From contig JAAEAF010014547.1 in NCBI GenBank assembly GCA_011037195.1, positions 1 through 64,000 of the forward strand: a DNA stretch of 64,000 bases, given 5' to 3'. Position 1 is the stretch's first letter; the number at the start of each line of letters is the position of its first letter. The notes beneath the pieces are model-generated. The model was not told where the DNA came from and did no database searches. It saw only the letters and a list, made by a program, of their open reading frames with translations. This stretch comes from Triatoma infestans (lineage: Eukaryota > Arthropoda > Insecta > Hemiptera > Reduviidae). Of this stretch, positions 1 to 11,700 are shown one piece after another. The translations under genes and the position numbers were made by a program.

Positions 1-628
1 TTAGACATTTTGTCTCTGTCGGAACTCAATTCCTTTCACCTGAAGAGAATAAATCAAATATCGCTGTAATTGATTTTACGCTTAGTAAATATTAACCAAT
101 CAAAGATCAGTAGTTTAGTAATGCAATCAATTACATATGCTAATACTATCTCACTAGGATACCGATTAATTCTCTTCTTTTTTTTTAATCTACCAGTTGC
201 ATAACAGGCGTCTTTGGATTAAAATTAAAAGGGGGCAGTTTGAATTCGAACTGAGAAGCTTATTATGAAAAGATTATCACTTCGATAGTCTGAAATATTT
301 TTTCTTTTCAAAAATTAGACTTTGACAAAAAAAAAATCTTGGAAGGGTATATTCCATAAATAAAAATTCTAATGATAATCATTGAATTTATTTTAATTTT
401 CCGAAGCTGAATATATTTTGATAAATTGGAATCAAATTAGTCACGTATTTTTCATAATTACCTAAACTAAATGTCATTTAGTACCCGTTATGAAATAAAT
501 ATGAGTGACTTATGAAGAAATGTATTACTTATTAATATTTATTAAAGTATTACTTACAAAAAATCAATTGGATGTGGTTAATTAATACAGTATGCAATAA
601 TTTTCTATCCCAGTTCAGTCCAGTGCTT
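1..628. other. AT-rich non-coding stretch
   Basis: No convincing coding region, RNA gene or recognisable repeat is seen. The base composition is AT-rich like the rest of the intergenic DNA. Confidence 0.5.
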
Positions 629-790
629 ACCCCTTAGTTTTTTCTTCATAGGAGCCTCTGCAGCTCACTGTTCGGTGATGGAAGTGCTGTATGTCACGAG
701 AAAACACTCGGAGGCCGGCAGGGCACTGAAAAGGTTCCGGGCTCCAATGACTATAGATGTTAACGCGCCTTAAATTAAAATTAAAATTCA
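629..790 (+). repeat. tRNA-derived SINE, 5'-truncated copy
   Basis: This copy holds the body of the SINE family seen complete near 6279 and 61752: the 'taggagcctctgcagctcac' segment, a GC-rich block, and the 3' end 'gcgccttaaattaaaa'. The tRNA-like head with A and B boxes is missing. Compared with the copy at 6279 it has several substitutions and small deletions, so it is not a young insertion. Confidence 0.8.
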
Positions 791-1186
791 ATTTATAGTA
801 ACAATGAAATTGCAGTAAAAAAAATATTCAAATTTTAAAGTAGTAGTTTTTGTACTCAAAGTATGATTTTCTACTCAAATTTAGCACTAAACAGGTAAAA
901 TGAAATACAAATCTGGACATTTTCTGAATCTCTTGTAATTAAACAAACTTCTTTGCATTTGCATTTAGCAAATTAGTGTTGGTCTAAAATTAAAACATAA
1001 ACAGCAACTACCTGAAGAAGTTTATTGCAAAATGGATGAAGTGTCGGCGCGGATTCAGGTTCTCTTGTTTTTGTTTTTTTACAATTATAGAATCGATTAG
1101 AAGTTTTTAAAGAAATGATATGCTGGTGGCTGACTATTTTGAGTATGCCTAATCACCGCCAATCTAAAGTGTGCTACTTATGACTT

Positions 1187-1735
1187 TTGGAATTGGAGAG
1201 CATTAATGAAGTGCCATACAATTGGGTAAGGGAGTTAAACAACTATATTCTATGTATAGGTTTTGATAATGTATGGCAAACGCAGGACTTGAGATTAATC
1301 AAAGTCAATCAGTCTCTCTTAACATCTTTTAAAAATAATCTTGTAAGCCGGGATTTGAGGCCATTTTAAACAGTAGATTTAATCTTACATATCGCAGTCT
1401 AAGCACTTTCGATTTAATTGAGGCCCATTTCAAAATAAATATGCACATAAATAAATTGAGACTAATCGTACAATTACGGGTGGCTAATAAGAAAATGTGT
1501 AGCATATACTTGAATAAACAGCGTCATTATTTCAATATCGAGGTAATTTGTACGCTTTATCAGTTGCATGCACTAAACGATTTAGCTCATTTTTTAATTA
1601 ACTGCCCCGCTCTATGATCGTTTAGGTCAAAATATATAAAGAAATATTGTCCAATGTCCACAGTCTCTGATTCTGATATGTTCATTCGTCTATGGATTTT
1701 TCGATGGCTGATTATGAAAATAAAATAAAAGATAT
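1187..1735 (+). pseudogene. Degenerate LINE reverse-transcriptase C-terminal fragment
   Basis: Translated in more than one frame, this stretch resembles the region after the reverse transcriptase in Jockey/I/R1-type non-LTR retrotransposons. It ends with a cysteine-histidine segment of the form C-x2-(C)-x8-H-x4-C around 1548-1616 ('NDLAHFLINCPAL'). The LINE at 54425 has a similar C-terminal zinc-knuckle segment ('YHFIAECPCL'). Stops and frameshifts interrupt it, one just after 1369 and another near 1613, so it is a dead fragment. The family assignment rests on the knuckle and on the general leucine-rich, basic context. Confidence 0.5.
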
Positions 1736-3529
1736 ATTTTTGTTCTGCTCGGACAGCTTTAGGCTGAAAGGTATTATCCAGCTAATCTCAGTTCCTCATT
1801 TTCGCTTATTCTTTTTTTACATTTCTTAAATGTACTTAAATTGTACCTTAAAAATTCTTAATTTGATGTATGATATTACTGCAATTACAATTTTTTAAAG
1901 TCCATGTTTTTTAAAGAGAATCAATTGTCGGCACACATTCTGAGTAACAAATGGAATTACGAATTTTAAGTAACAATAATTATAGATTTTATGGAGAGTT
2001 GGTAATAATATTTTTAGATATGTCCATCGAATTATTCTAAATGAATTCTGATAAACGTACATAGCATAACTTTGCGCTTAATTTATCGTAAAATTCTATT
2101 AATTACCCAGACAAAATTTGGATCTGTCCCATTGATTGTTAAATACTATGACTATCAATCTTTTAACTTGATTTACATAACAAAATTAATATCATTAAAA
2201 GAGACAAGAATCAAAAGGTTTACTGTTGCATTAAGGTGCAAGCTATCATTCATCAGTCAATAAAATTATTAAATATTATTGTAATTTTGTTTATTCAGTA
2301 TTTTAGCTGATATGCTCATTTCATTTCATGTTGTTAGTACTATTTTTAACAAAAGCTCGTAACAAGAAAGATGTTAAAATAATTGTGAAATTTATCGCTG
2401 AAGCCTGCTATTTCTAGTTAGAATTGGATTTTCGTTTATTGCAACTTACAATCTAGATTTTTGCAAAAATTTCAGCATATTCTATCTGGGATGACTAATA
2501 AAAGAATGGCGGAGCAATTTTTTTTTCCATCAAATGATTGATCATGTGTGCTGCTTCCTTCAGTTAATAACAACCAATTAAGGGCAGCACTATTTGTTTA
2601 ACAGATATTAAAAAAAAGAAAAGATGATAAATGAAATAAATCTTACTATCTTATCTTTAGTTCCATTTTATTTACATATTTAAATCTAAGAAAGCATCGC
2701 TAGCATTCATAAAAGCTCCTTGAAGTAATAATTTAGCATTTTTTATAGTAGAAATTTGGTTATTGCCAGTATAATTTCGAGAAATGATGTATATCAGGTA
2801 AATGTTAAATCTAATTTTTTCTAATATTGATGTGTTGTTACAGCAGTTTTCCTAATCATGGAATGCATATTACATTTTGCAAGAAGATTTCATATTATTA
2901 AATAGGCATATTACCACTATAGATGCAGAACGTCATTACAAGGTTCACAAAAGGTCATGTCAATCGTTGCAAATATAATTGAAAAATATGGTTTGAAAGA
3001 CTATATGGCTTTCATTCACCATATTCCTCTTTTCCAACGGACAAATTTTCTTCAAACATTTACAACACATTTTTTGATCTAAATATATTCTGTACTGGAA
3101 TATCTAGGCATTATTTCATGCCTCTATAGAACCCTTTATAACCAATTTTCTCGGAGAAATATATTACATACGTGGCAAGGAATTCTAAAGAAAAAAAAAT
3201 CGTTGGGCCGATATCGGCTTAAAAATTGTGACTAACTAAAATCTATTCAGTAAGAGGATTAATTCAGCCTTCCATGTTTTACCCGAAACTCTCACATCGG
3301 ATCTTTTTTTGGTATTAACCAGAGTATGAGTGGTTATTGGTTTTGTGAGTTATTATTTTCATTCCCACATGCACCAACCGATATTCTCAAAAAATATATT
3401 TTTCATATTCAGGTAGACTCCAAACAGTATTTCCGATGAAAACTCAATTTAGAAAATCTCACATTTTCTAATAGTGGACAGGGAAATAAACGTCTACAGA
3501 TATTTTTTTGACTTATTTCTTTATAAATA
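1736..3529. other. AT-rich non-coding stretch
   Basis: About 1.8 kb of AT-rich DNA. Only short open frames without recognisable similarity are present, and no RNA gene or known repeat is seen. Confidence 0.45.
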
Positions 3530-4956
3530 TATGCTCACCGGCAAAAAATTCCGGCCACTTAAAAACAATTAATAGTTAATATTTTTAGAGTAAATGGGAT
3601 TTGTACATGACACTGTGGTATCAAAAATGTTTACTAGTTTGTGTTCATTTATTATCAATTTGTTTATTTTTATTCAGTTCGAATTGATTTTTTTTTGCTT
3701 TAACTTCGTTTTAGCTTGTTCCGTGACTAAGACAATTAAAATTGAAAATTCAAATTTCAAAATGGCTCTTAGGATCTTGCACATACTGTAGCACTCATTG
3801 ATGATGGCCGCTCCATCAGATATGCAGCCATTGCTATTGGAGTTCCCTACCAAACTCTGCAAGACGCAGTGCATCGTTATAGGCTCATACTCAAGAAGGC
3901 CAGCACAGGGCATCCAAGAGCTACTGAACTGCGGGACGACCGTTTTTTTGACACTGGCAGTTTTACGAAATCGTCATCTGACAGTTGTTGAAGTAGTTCA
4001 TCGCCTTCAAGAAGTTCGAGGTATTCAAATTTCTGAGAGAACAGCTGGGAGATCGAATGAGCAAGGTTTGATGGCTTTTCGCCCCACAAGAGAGCCAGAA
4101 CAAACCAGAGAGCACCGAATTTCTTGCCATGAGTTTGCTCGTCAATATATCAATTGGTCTATTAAGCAATTGGCAAGTGTATTGTTTACTGATAATCCCG
4201 GTTTGCCTTAAGGGCTCCAGACGACCGTGGAGGAGAAGAGTTAAGAGATTTGCGCAATGCAATCTTCTTCTCACTAGGCCTTCCACGAGGCTCTCTGATG
4301 GTTTTGGGAGGTTTCCGTTTACAAAACGTACGCAGTTAGTGATTGTTCAAGGAGATGCCATAACTGCGCTCGGTATTTGGCGGATATACTGCAAGTACAC
4401 GTGGTCCCTATCATGCCGGAAATAGGTGAGAAGTTTGTGCTAGTGACGATAACGCTCGTCACATATAGCGCACATAATGCACGCCTTTCTTAATAACCAT
4501 GATTGACTTCCTAAACCGGCCTTCCCGTTCCCCTAATTTAAGTCCCACACAGTATCTGTGAGATATGCTTGGAAGACAGATAAGAGATCGGACTGCCCTT
4601 CCTGGGCCGCTTCAGGAGCTAGAAAGAGCACTTCTAAACTCACAAAACGAAATTTCCCGCAAGATTCAGAGCATGTCGAGTCGCCGAGAAGCTGCGATAA
4701 AGGCAGGAGGAGGTAATAATTGGTATTAGCACCATCCCACTAAAAAATAATGTAAAATTAAAAAAAAAAAAAACAGGTAAATAAAATTTTCCAGATTCAC
4801 TTTTTTTTAATTAATCATTTTAAATTTCATATATAATCCTATTTATTTGTTTTATTCTGAAAATCATTTAACCTATGAACGTTATTAAAAAATTGAAAAC
4901 TCTAGATAGAAATGATTAATTTTTCAAGTGGCCGGAATTTTTTGCCGGTGAGTGTA
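3530..4956 (+). mobile_element. Tc1/mariner-type DNA transposon (inactive)
   Basis: The element is bounded by inverted repeats. The left end at 3530-3563 reads 'ctcaccggcaaaaaattccg' and the right end at 4925-4956 carries its reverse complement, 'cggaattttttgccggtgag'. Both ends abut TA dinucleotides, as expected for Tc1/mariner insertion. The length of about 1.43 kb fits a once-complete element. Inside is a broken transposase frame on the same strand (separate entry). The two terminal repeats still match over about 28 bases while the coding region has several frameshifts. Confidence 0.88.
3798..4735 (+). pseudogene. Tc1/mariner transposase pseudogene
   Basis: The frame from about 3798 to 4211 contains the transposase helix-turn-helix region ending 'SNEQGLMAFRPTREPEQTRE', followed by 'FARQYINWSIKQ' and 'VLFTDNPG'. 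The last corresponds to the family's first catalytic block, normally VLFTDES; the catalytic Asp is kept but the following residues have changed. Later blocks are found in other frames: 'VVPIMPEIGEKFVL' near 4405-4440, a remnant of the DNARPH block at about 4443-4462, and 'YLWDMLGRQIRDRTALPG' near 4552-4605. At least three frameshifts or stops separate these blocks, so no functional enzyme is encoded. Its position inside matching inverted repeats confirms the assignment. Confidence 0.85.
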
Positions 4957-5065
4957 CATATATTTTCATAATAATAGAGTTCATTGCTTCTTCTGATTCT
5001 GTTAATATTAAATAGATCACAAGATTAAATGGTGCGAGCATTCTAAATTCTAATGAATTGTTTTC

Positions 5066-7290
5066 TTATAACAATTTATTTAATTCTCGATCTTCTTTTT
5101 GATCTTTTGCAATTTCATCATAATCTATAATGGAGAGTTTGCCAAGTCTTGATAAAGTATCTGTAATTGTATTATTCTTACTGCTCACAAGTTTTATAGT
5201 TGTGGTAAATTGAGAGATTTCCTGTAATTGTCTGTCGAGGAGACGATTTTTCATTTCGTTGTTGATACGCAAATGTGGTAGGTCCAAGGTCTGTAAAAAC
5301 TGAAATTTCTTCCTTCGAGAAAATGTTTAAGTGTTTTATTGCCTGATAAATTGCCAAAAGTTCCTTATTATAGGCACTACAAGATTTTTGCGTGCATTTA
5401 GTTTAGAAAATGTAATCAGCTTCCATCCTGATTCTTCTTGTTGCTATAGTACTGCTCCAATACTCTGGTCAGAAGTATCGCTGAACATTGCAATGGGATA
5501 TTGTTCATTCGGAAAAGTAAGCAGTACAGCATTGACTAAATCCTCCTTGACCTGAACTGTTCTATAGCTTTTTCCGTTCATTCTTCTATTCTTTTGTCGT
5601 TTTTCTTCGCACTTTTCAGGTACTCATGTAATAACGCTTGTGCTTGCTTAGCGTTTTTTAGTTGGCGACGATAGAACTTTATGCCACCTAAAGACTGGCG
5701 AACCTCTTTTATGGCCTCAGGTAGTTCATATTTTTTATAACTTCTATTTTCTCCGGAAGGGTTTGGAACCATCTGGCGTAACTAGATGGCCTAAAAACTC
5801 TTCTTCAAAACCAATATCGATTTAGTTATACTAATTCGAAGGCCATATTTAGTTAATCTTTCTAAACTAGATCTTCTTTGGATGTTGACACTATCAGGTC
5901 CAAGTATGGAAACACGAAATCCAGTCTTGGAGAACAGTATTGATATCTCTTAGAAATGTTGAAAGTGCATTGCGCAATCCGAAAGTATGACTTAAACTCT
6001 ATAGCCTCAATGACGTAATAATTGCTGATTTCTTTTTATCTTCTTCTGCCAATGGTATTTGAAAGTAGGATATGAATAAATCGATTTTTGAAAAAATTTT
6101 AGCACCTTTTAAAATTAGGTCAAGTATTTAATTCTCGAAATCGGATGTTTAGCAGGCACTGTGCAGAATTTAGCCTTCTATCAGACCACATAGTAGAAGT
6201 GATCTATCTTTTTTTGCCAGAAGTGATGAATGACCTATTCGAAATTCGTTGGCCTTATAAAACCATGTTGTAACATGAACTAAGTGGTTAGCGTAATGGA
6301 CTTCCACGCGGAGGGCCCGGGTTCGAGTCCAGCTGTGCTACCCCTTTTTTTCTTCCTAGGAGCCTCTACAGCTCACTGTCCGGTGATGGAGAGTGTTGTT
6401 TGTAACGAGAGAACACTGTCCGGAGGCCGGCAGTGCACTGAGAAGGCTCCGGGCGCCAATGACCGTAGATGTTGACGCGCCTTAACAAAAACGAATTCCC
6501 TCTTCGCTTGCTGCATTCGGCATGGGTCTAGTGATCTTGCTCGTGAATACCACATACCAAGCACCACATAAACACTAATGACTGTCAGTTCTGTAGTGTT
6601 CATGTGGTGCTTGATATCATACGATGGTCTACGCATATTAGATTAGGTTTTGTCAATATGCGTATTGCTTAATAGGTTCGGCAAACTTGTTTTGCTAAAT
6701 ATTTCATTTTTCGGATTTCGGTATAACTTGGCCTTCCATATATAGTTAGTAATGCCATCGATTAAGCGCCTCTATTTTCATCAATCAATAGAGTGAATTT
6801 CTTTAAAAAATCAGCTCCAATAATAGTTTTACTAATTTTTGCAGTATAAACGGCCAACGAAATTTTCGACTATCTTATAAATCAATTTCTAGTAGAAATT
6901 TGATGCCACAAGTAGAAATTTGTATTGTTTGCAGCGTACAGTTATCAGAGTTATCAATTTTGTCCTTTTTAGTTGCTGGAATTTTGCTGACATCTGCCCT
7001 GCTGTAAACTAGAAATCGGCTAGTTTTCCTGCCTTTAGCAAATAACGATTTGTGGAGTAGTATCTTTTACTCGGCAGCTGAATTTGTTGCTACTTTCGGC
7101 GGAAAATATTCACATTTTCTCAGTTACAGGGCTGGGTATATTTCTCTGGTTTACATCTTTTCCCAAATAATTTGATGTGATAACAATATTTACCTTCAGG
7201 ATCGAATCTATTCGCCTGCCTCTGCTTCAGGAGAGCTACGGATGAGCTACTGGTACTTATGCTCATACTTCAACAATGGCAAGTCAGCTA
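5066..7290 (-). pseudogene. Degenerate Ty3/gypsy gag-pol fragment
   Basis: Read on the minus strand from 7290 downward, the domains follow gypsy order. First comes a Cys-His gag end ('KYCYHIKLFGKRCK', about 7190-7150). Next is an aspartic protease remnant in which the active-site DTGA reads YSRA ('FLVYSRADVSKIPA', about 7020). The pre-RT segment 'RLDPCRMQQAKREFVF' (about 6540-6490) follows. Reverse-transcriptase pieces include 'IDLFISYFQIPLAEEDKKKS' (about 6085-6025). The RNase H region has 'EQYPIAMFSDTSDQSIGAVL' (about 5500-5440), and a final segment ends 'NNTITDTLSRL' (5287-5066). Frameshifts and stops are frequent and no LTRs could be paired. A SINE interrupts it at 6279-6487. It is an old, dead retroelement. 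Confidence 0.82.
6279..6487 (+). repeat. tRNA-derived SINE, near full length
   Basis: The copy starts with a tRNA-like head: A-box-like 'taagtggttagcg', then a B box inside 'gggttcgagtcc' at about 6319-6330. The shared body follows ('cctaggagcctctacagctc', 'ggaggccggcagtgcactga') and then the 3' end 'gacgcgccttaa'. It sits inside the gypsy pol relic, between the segment ending KREFVF and the next reverse-transcriptase segment, so it inserted after the gypsy element. Confidence 0.9.
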
Positions 7291-7469
7291 GGTTTTTTGA
7301 AAATCCGAAACCGGTCAGGAATCAAAGGAACATTCATGCTACGACTGGTAAAATACCAAGTGTTACCTAGCATTGCGGACCCATCCACATATTAATACAT
7401 TTATTTTCTATAAAAAATTCATTGATAATTTACTACAATATCATATAATAACTTGATCCTGAATAAAAT

Positions 7470-7620
7470 AATATTTTTTACACTCAGAGGAGAATCCTCC
7501 TACACTACACACACACACACACACGAGAGACCATTTTCCACCACTTTTTTTTTTACTCTGGGACCTCAAAACGTGTATTTCCGGTAAAAACTTTCAGGGA
7601 GCGCGGTATAATCTGACTAT
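7470..7620 (-). repeat. Fragment of the ~1-kb TG-containing repeat
   Basis: A CA tract (about 7506-7524) is followed by 'gagaccattttccaccactt', then sequence matching 'gggacctcaaaacg..atttccgg'. This is the same order as the outer third of the 1-kb repeat in minus orientation (compare 56680-56760). The other parts of the unit are missing. Confidence 0.7.
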
Positions 7621-8785
7621 CGCAATCCCCCCACAGAACTTACGTATAACGATCTGATGAGATGAAACAAGGTTATTTGTTTCATCAACTATTAAGTAAC
7701 ATTTGTTTTAAATAAAAGTTCTTCATTTTAAATTTAATATTAACATTGAAGTAATTATTGTAGGGAAGTTTCGGTTTACGAAATTTTTAAAACTACATAT
7801 AACAGATATTGTAAATTAAGCACAATTAAATAATTGGTTGAACATTGCTTATGGTCGGCCAATAGAACAGTGATCCACTTATCTTCGAATTTAATCGACT
7901 AAGGGTTTTTTTGGGCCCACAAAAATGGACGGAGCCCCCGTTAAAGGGATTACAGAAGGCCTGTAAAATATTTAAAAGTGTTTATAAGCAGTTTCCGCTA
8001 CTTTTATACTACTATACACTACATCTACACCATAAGTAAATTTTTACCAAATAATTTGCTAAATTTCATTTGCTTCTAAACAATATATAACTTGCTAAAT
8101 AATAAATAAAACTACCATAAATGAAGGTAAAACTGATAAAGACTTATGTAATAAATATAAATTCCACACAATAGCTATTTCAAATAATTTTAATGTCATT
8201 ATTATCTAAAACACTATCAAGATCGTAAATTGGCAGATTCTAGGAAGTACAAAACAAGCACTTCCACCACCACGACACGAAGATCGGTAGATTGGTTTAT
8301 AATTTAGAACTCACCACTTTGAAACCTTCCTACAGGAAATTGAAGCGAAGGTTATAAATGTACTAGACGTTGACTGTGTCTTTGAAAGTGTACTTTTTTG
8401 TATAGCATCGACTTATATATATTTTTTTCTAGTTGGTAATTGGTAGTCACATCATAGAGTGTCACAATTTATTTTACAGAATGGAAATTAGTTTGGAATA
8501 GTTACAAGTTGAAAATAGTTAGTAATTTGAGCTATCTCTTAATATAAAAATATCCTAGTACTCTAGAATAAAGATGCATAAAAAGATAAATCTGATCAGT
8601 TATGAGTTGATTGTTGTTACTTATTATAGCTGAACTCTTAACTTTTATTTGTTTGTTAAAGTTATTTTATTGTTTCATACAAATTTTGACGTCACAAGGT
8701 TATTGATTTGAGCATATTTATCAATTAGTGTTTGATAAATATGCTCATTTTTTTTGTAATTAACGTTTGAATTTTTTTTTAACAG
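7621..8785. other. AT-rich stretch upstream of the aminotransferase gene
   Basis: No coding region is recognised. The promoter and any 5' UTR exon of the aminotransferase gene should lie here. The first coding exon is preceded by a good polypyrimidine-AG (8771-8785), so an upstream non-coding exon is likely, but its donor cannot be chosen with confidence. Confidence 0.4.
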
Positions 8786-11700
8786 ATGCTCAAAAGATTT
8801 TTGAATTGGAGGAATATATATAGTACATCTTTGCAACATCATAGATTGAACTACTTCAGAGAAATGTCAACTTTAGGTGACAAATTTAAATTACCAGACA
8901 AATACAAAGGCTCGGAGACAACAGTATGGTACTTATTTCAATTCGTTATTTATGTAATTATTCTTCCTTAGAGTTTAAAGCATTTGCAAGGGGTGGGTTA
9001 GAACAATTATGGGCGATTTTATATTATGGAATGATAATAATAAAATCGTGAATTGCATCTTTGTGATCTGTTAATTTTTGTAGATATATTGTATGTAGGT
9101 ATATCTAGAGAATCTTATAAAAATTATCCAAAGTGCAAAGCAATAATCCAGTATTTGTTGCAAAAAGAGGCTTCCTTATTTAATGTAGGCAGAAGTATAG
9201 AAATATATAAAACTGTATTTATAGTTGAAAGAATCTAAACAGTAATTCAAAGTTGTAAACAGTAGTAGTGATAGTTAATTTAACTTTTTTTTTTTATTAT
9301 AGGGCGGAATTTATTGCTCTCGCTCTTGAGCATAAACCTTTAAACTTAGGTCAAGGCTTTCCTGATTTCGCAGCTCCAGAATTTGTAACGGACGCTTTAG
9401 CCAAATGCGCAAAATCAGACAATCCTTTGATACAACAGTATTCTAGGGGTCATGTAAGTAAAACTATGGAAATGTATTTTTCTTCTTTATAATATGAAAT
9501 GTAATGAGGCATTCCATTTTAGGGGCATTTAAGGTTAGTGAATGCGCTGAGTAAAGTATATTCTTCTAAGATATGTCGGGAAATTAATCCTTTGACAGAA
9601 ATCATCACCACGGCAGGAGCTTACGAGGCCTTATATTGTACCATTTTAGGACATGTAACAGATGGTGATGAAATCATATTGATAGAGCCTTTCTTTGATT
9701 GTTACGAACCAATGGTGTTAGCTGCTGGTGGAACGCCTGTCTTCATTCCATTAAGACCTGTAAGTAATTTGTACTCTACCTATTTAATTAATTTCATTCA
9801 TTTACAAAAAGCTAACATTTTTATAAGAATTATATTTCTCACTTAAAAGTGCTATAAAGCGTTATACATTTATTACTAATATTTGATAATTCTTTGTCAG
9901 TGTATCTCATCATTTTTATTTCTTTCTAATATTGCTTATATGTTTCCAACAGTGTAAATAAAAGCAACAAATAGTTGTAAGACAGTTAAAAAAATTGTGA
10001 AAAGCCAACTTAAATTAACCATCAAGGTTGCTGTTTCTTTTCCGATGTTTATCTATTGTTTGAAAAGTTTCTTTTCATTTCTTTGTGATAAAATTCTTTT
10101 GACATCTGTGGTAAGCAATAAAGCACGCATAAGGAAAACATGCAATACCTATTTTCGTTCTCAAAAATTCCACAAAAGTAGTTTTATATTCTCTCACTCC
10201 TAGAAAGAGGAAGTATTGCGTTGAAATTTTCGAAATTAAGTTTTCATCGGAAAGTACTTTTTTGAGGTCCTTGATTGCAAAAAAATGTTTTTATAGAATG
10301 ATCACTGTGTGTGAGAGAATAAAATAGTCCAGAAACAAAAATTCGCAGGAAGCACAAACTTGGTATTTCACTTAGATACTACCACCGTATCTGACACGTA
10401 GATTTCCACCAAAATCCATACCGGAAGTGCGACTTTACTGAACAGTTTTTCAGTTTGTTGCGATTTTCTCAAAAACGGCAGTAACGATTTCCTTTAAACT
10501 TTGTATCCTATATGGATAAATAAATACCTATCACTTTTATTTAAACATTTTCTTGGGAGTTCTGAGGAACAGTAACGTAAAGCTTCCAAAAGTACCATTT
10601 ACTTTGTGTAGTTCTACCACATATACAGTATTAATAAATATACATTAGAATCATTGTTACAATTCCAAATTTGAAGAAAATCGGTTAACCGGAAGTGCGA
10701 TTTTTACAGAAACGTTTTTGAAATTTTCTCGATAACGGTTACAACGATTTTCTTTTAACTTGGCGTGCTTGCATACAGATAGAAACATATTTTTAATTGA
10801 AACATTTTTCTAAAAAAAATGATTTTAGAGGGTTATAGGAATTTTACTATCTATATATTAATAACATAAATGCATTGCTGGAATTCTAAAGTTGAATGTA
10901 AAATCGGTTGACCGACTTTATAGAATAGATTTTGAGTTTTTAAGTTTCTCGAAAACGACTGTAACTATTTCCTTTAAACTTGGAATGCTAATTGCATAGA
11001 CATAAACCTATCATTTGTAATTGGAAAATTTATGGAAAAAAAAAATTGGTATGAAACACTCACAGGACTTTGCGTCACAAAATTGTAATTGACAATTCAA
11101 TGGCCATTGAGGTCCTGGCTTCCTCAGCAATTTTGCGCCAATCACTTCCATCTTTCGCTTTTAATCTCTTTTCATAATACAATCTTTATTTCTACTAGTA
11201 TTTAATGCACTTCCAGGTCGCAAACCATAAGAAATTTATTTCCATGGTCTCACCTAGATTGTACCTTTTTGACTTTTGAGATCATATTTACTTTTGGATT
11301 ATTAACAATTCGGTTTTTTTAAGAGATGGGGCTGTCAACCATATCTTCAGGCTCTGCTGCTTAGGCGGTCTTAGGATTTCAGAGGTTTACTCTCCTGGCC
11401 AACAGGCCACAAATTAGGGACTGTAGTTCTAATTTGTGTATTGGTTCTGCCTTTGTCGTAGATGTATAATATGTGTAGTGCATATGAGTGTGTACTGTTC
11501 TGCTGAGTGCGCATTAGATATTGAGCTCAGGTTGCCCCGTGGGGTCGCTAGGCCCCAAGTAGTTGTTTGCGTCAACTACCCCTTACGGGAATGTAAACTT
11601 AAAATGACTTTTTTGAAGAAAGCATAACCTACTCTCATCACCCAAAACTTATTTAAATACAAATACGGAACAAAGTTTCAAATAAATAACCGATTTTCTT

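Noticed and set aside
3674..4286. Minus-strand open frames across the mariner element
   Set aside because: They are antisense to the transposase remnant and carry no motif.
6279..6350. Possible functional tRNA gene
   Set aside because: A and B boxes are present but the cloverleaf does not complete, and the same head recurs in front of a fixed non-tRNA body in several copies, so it is a SINE head.
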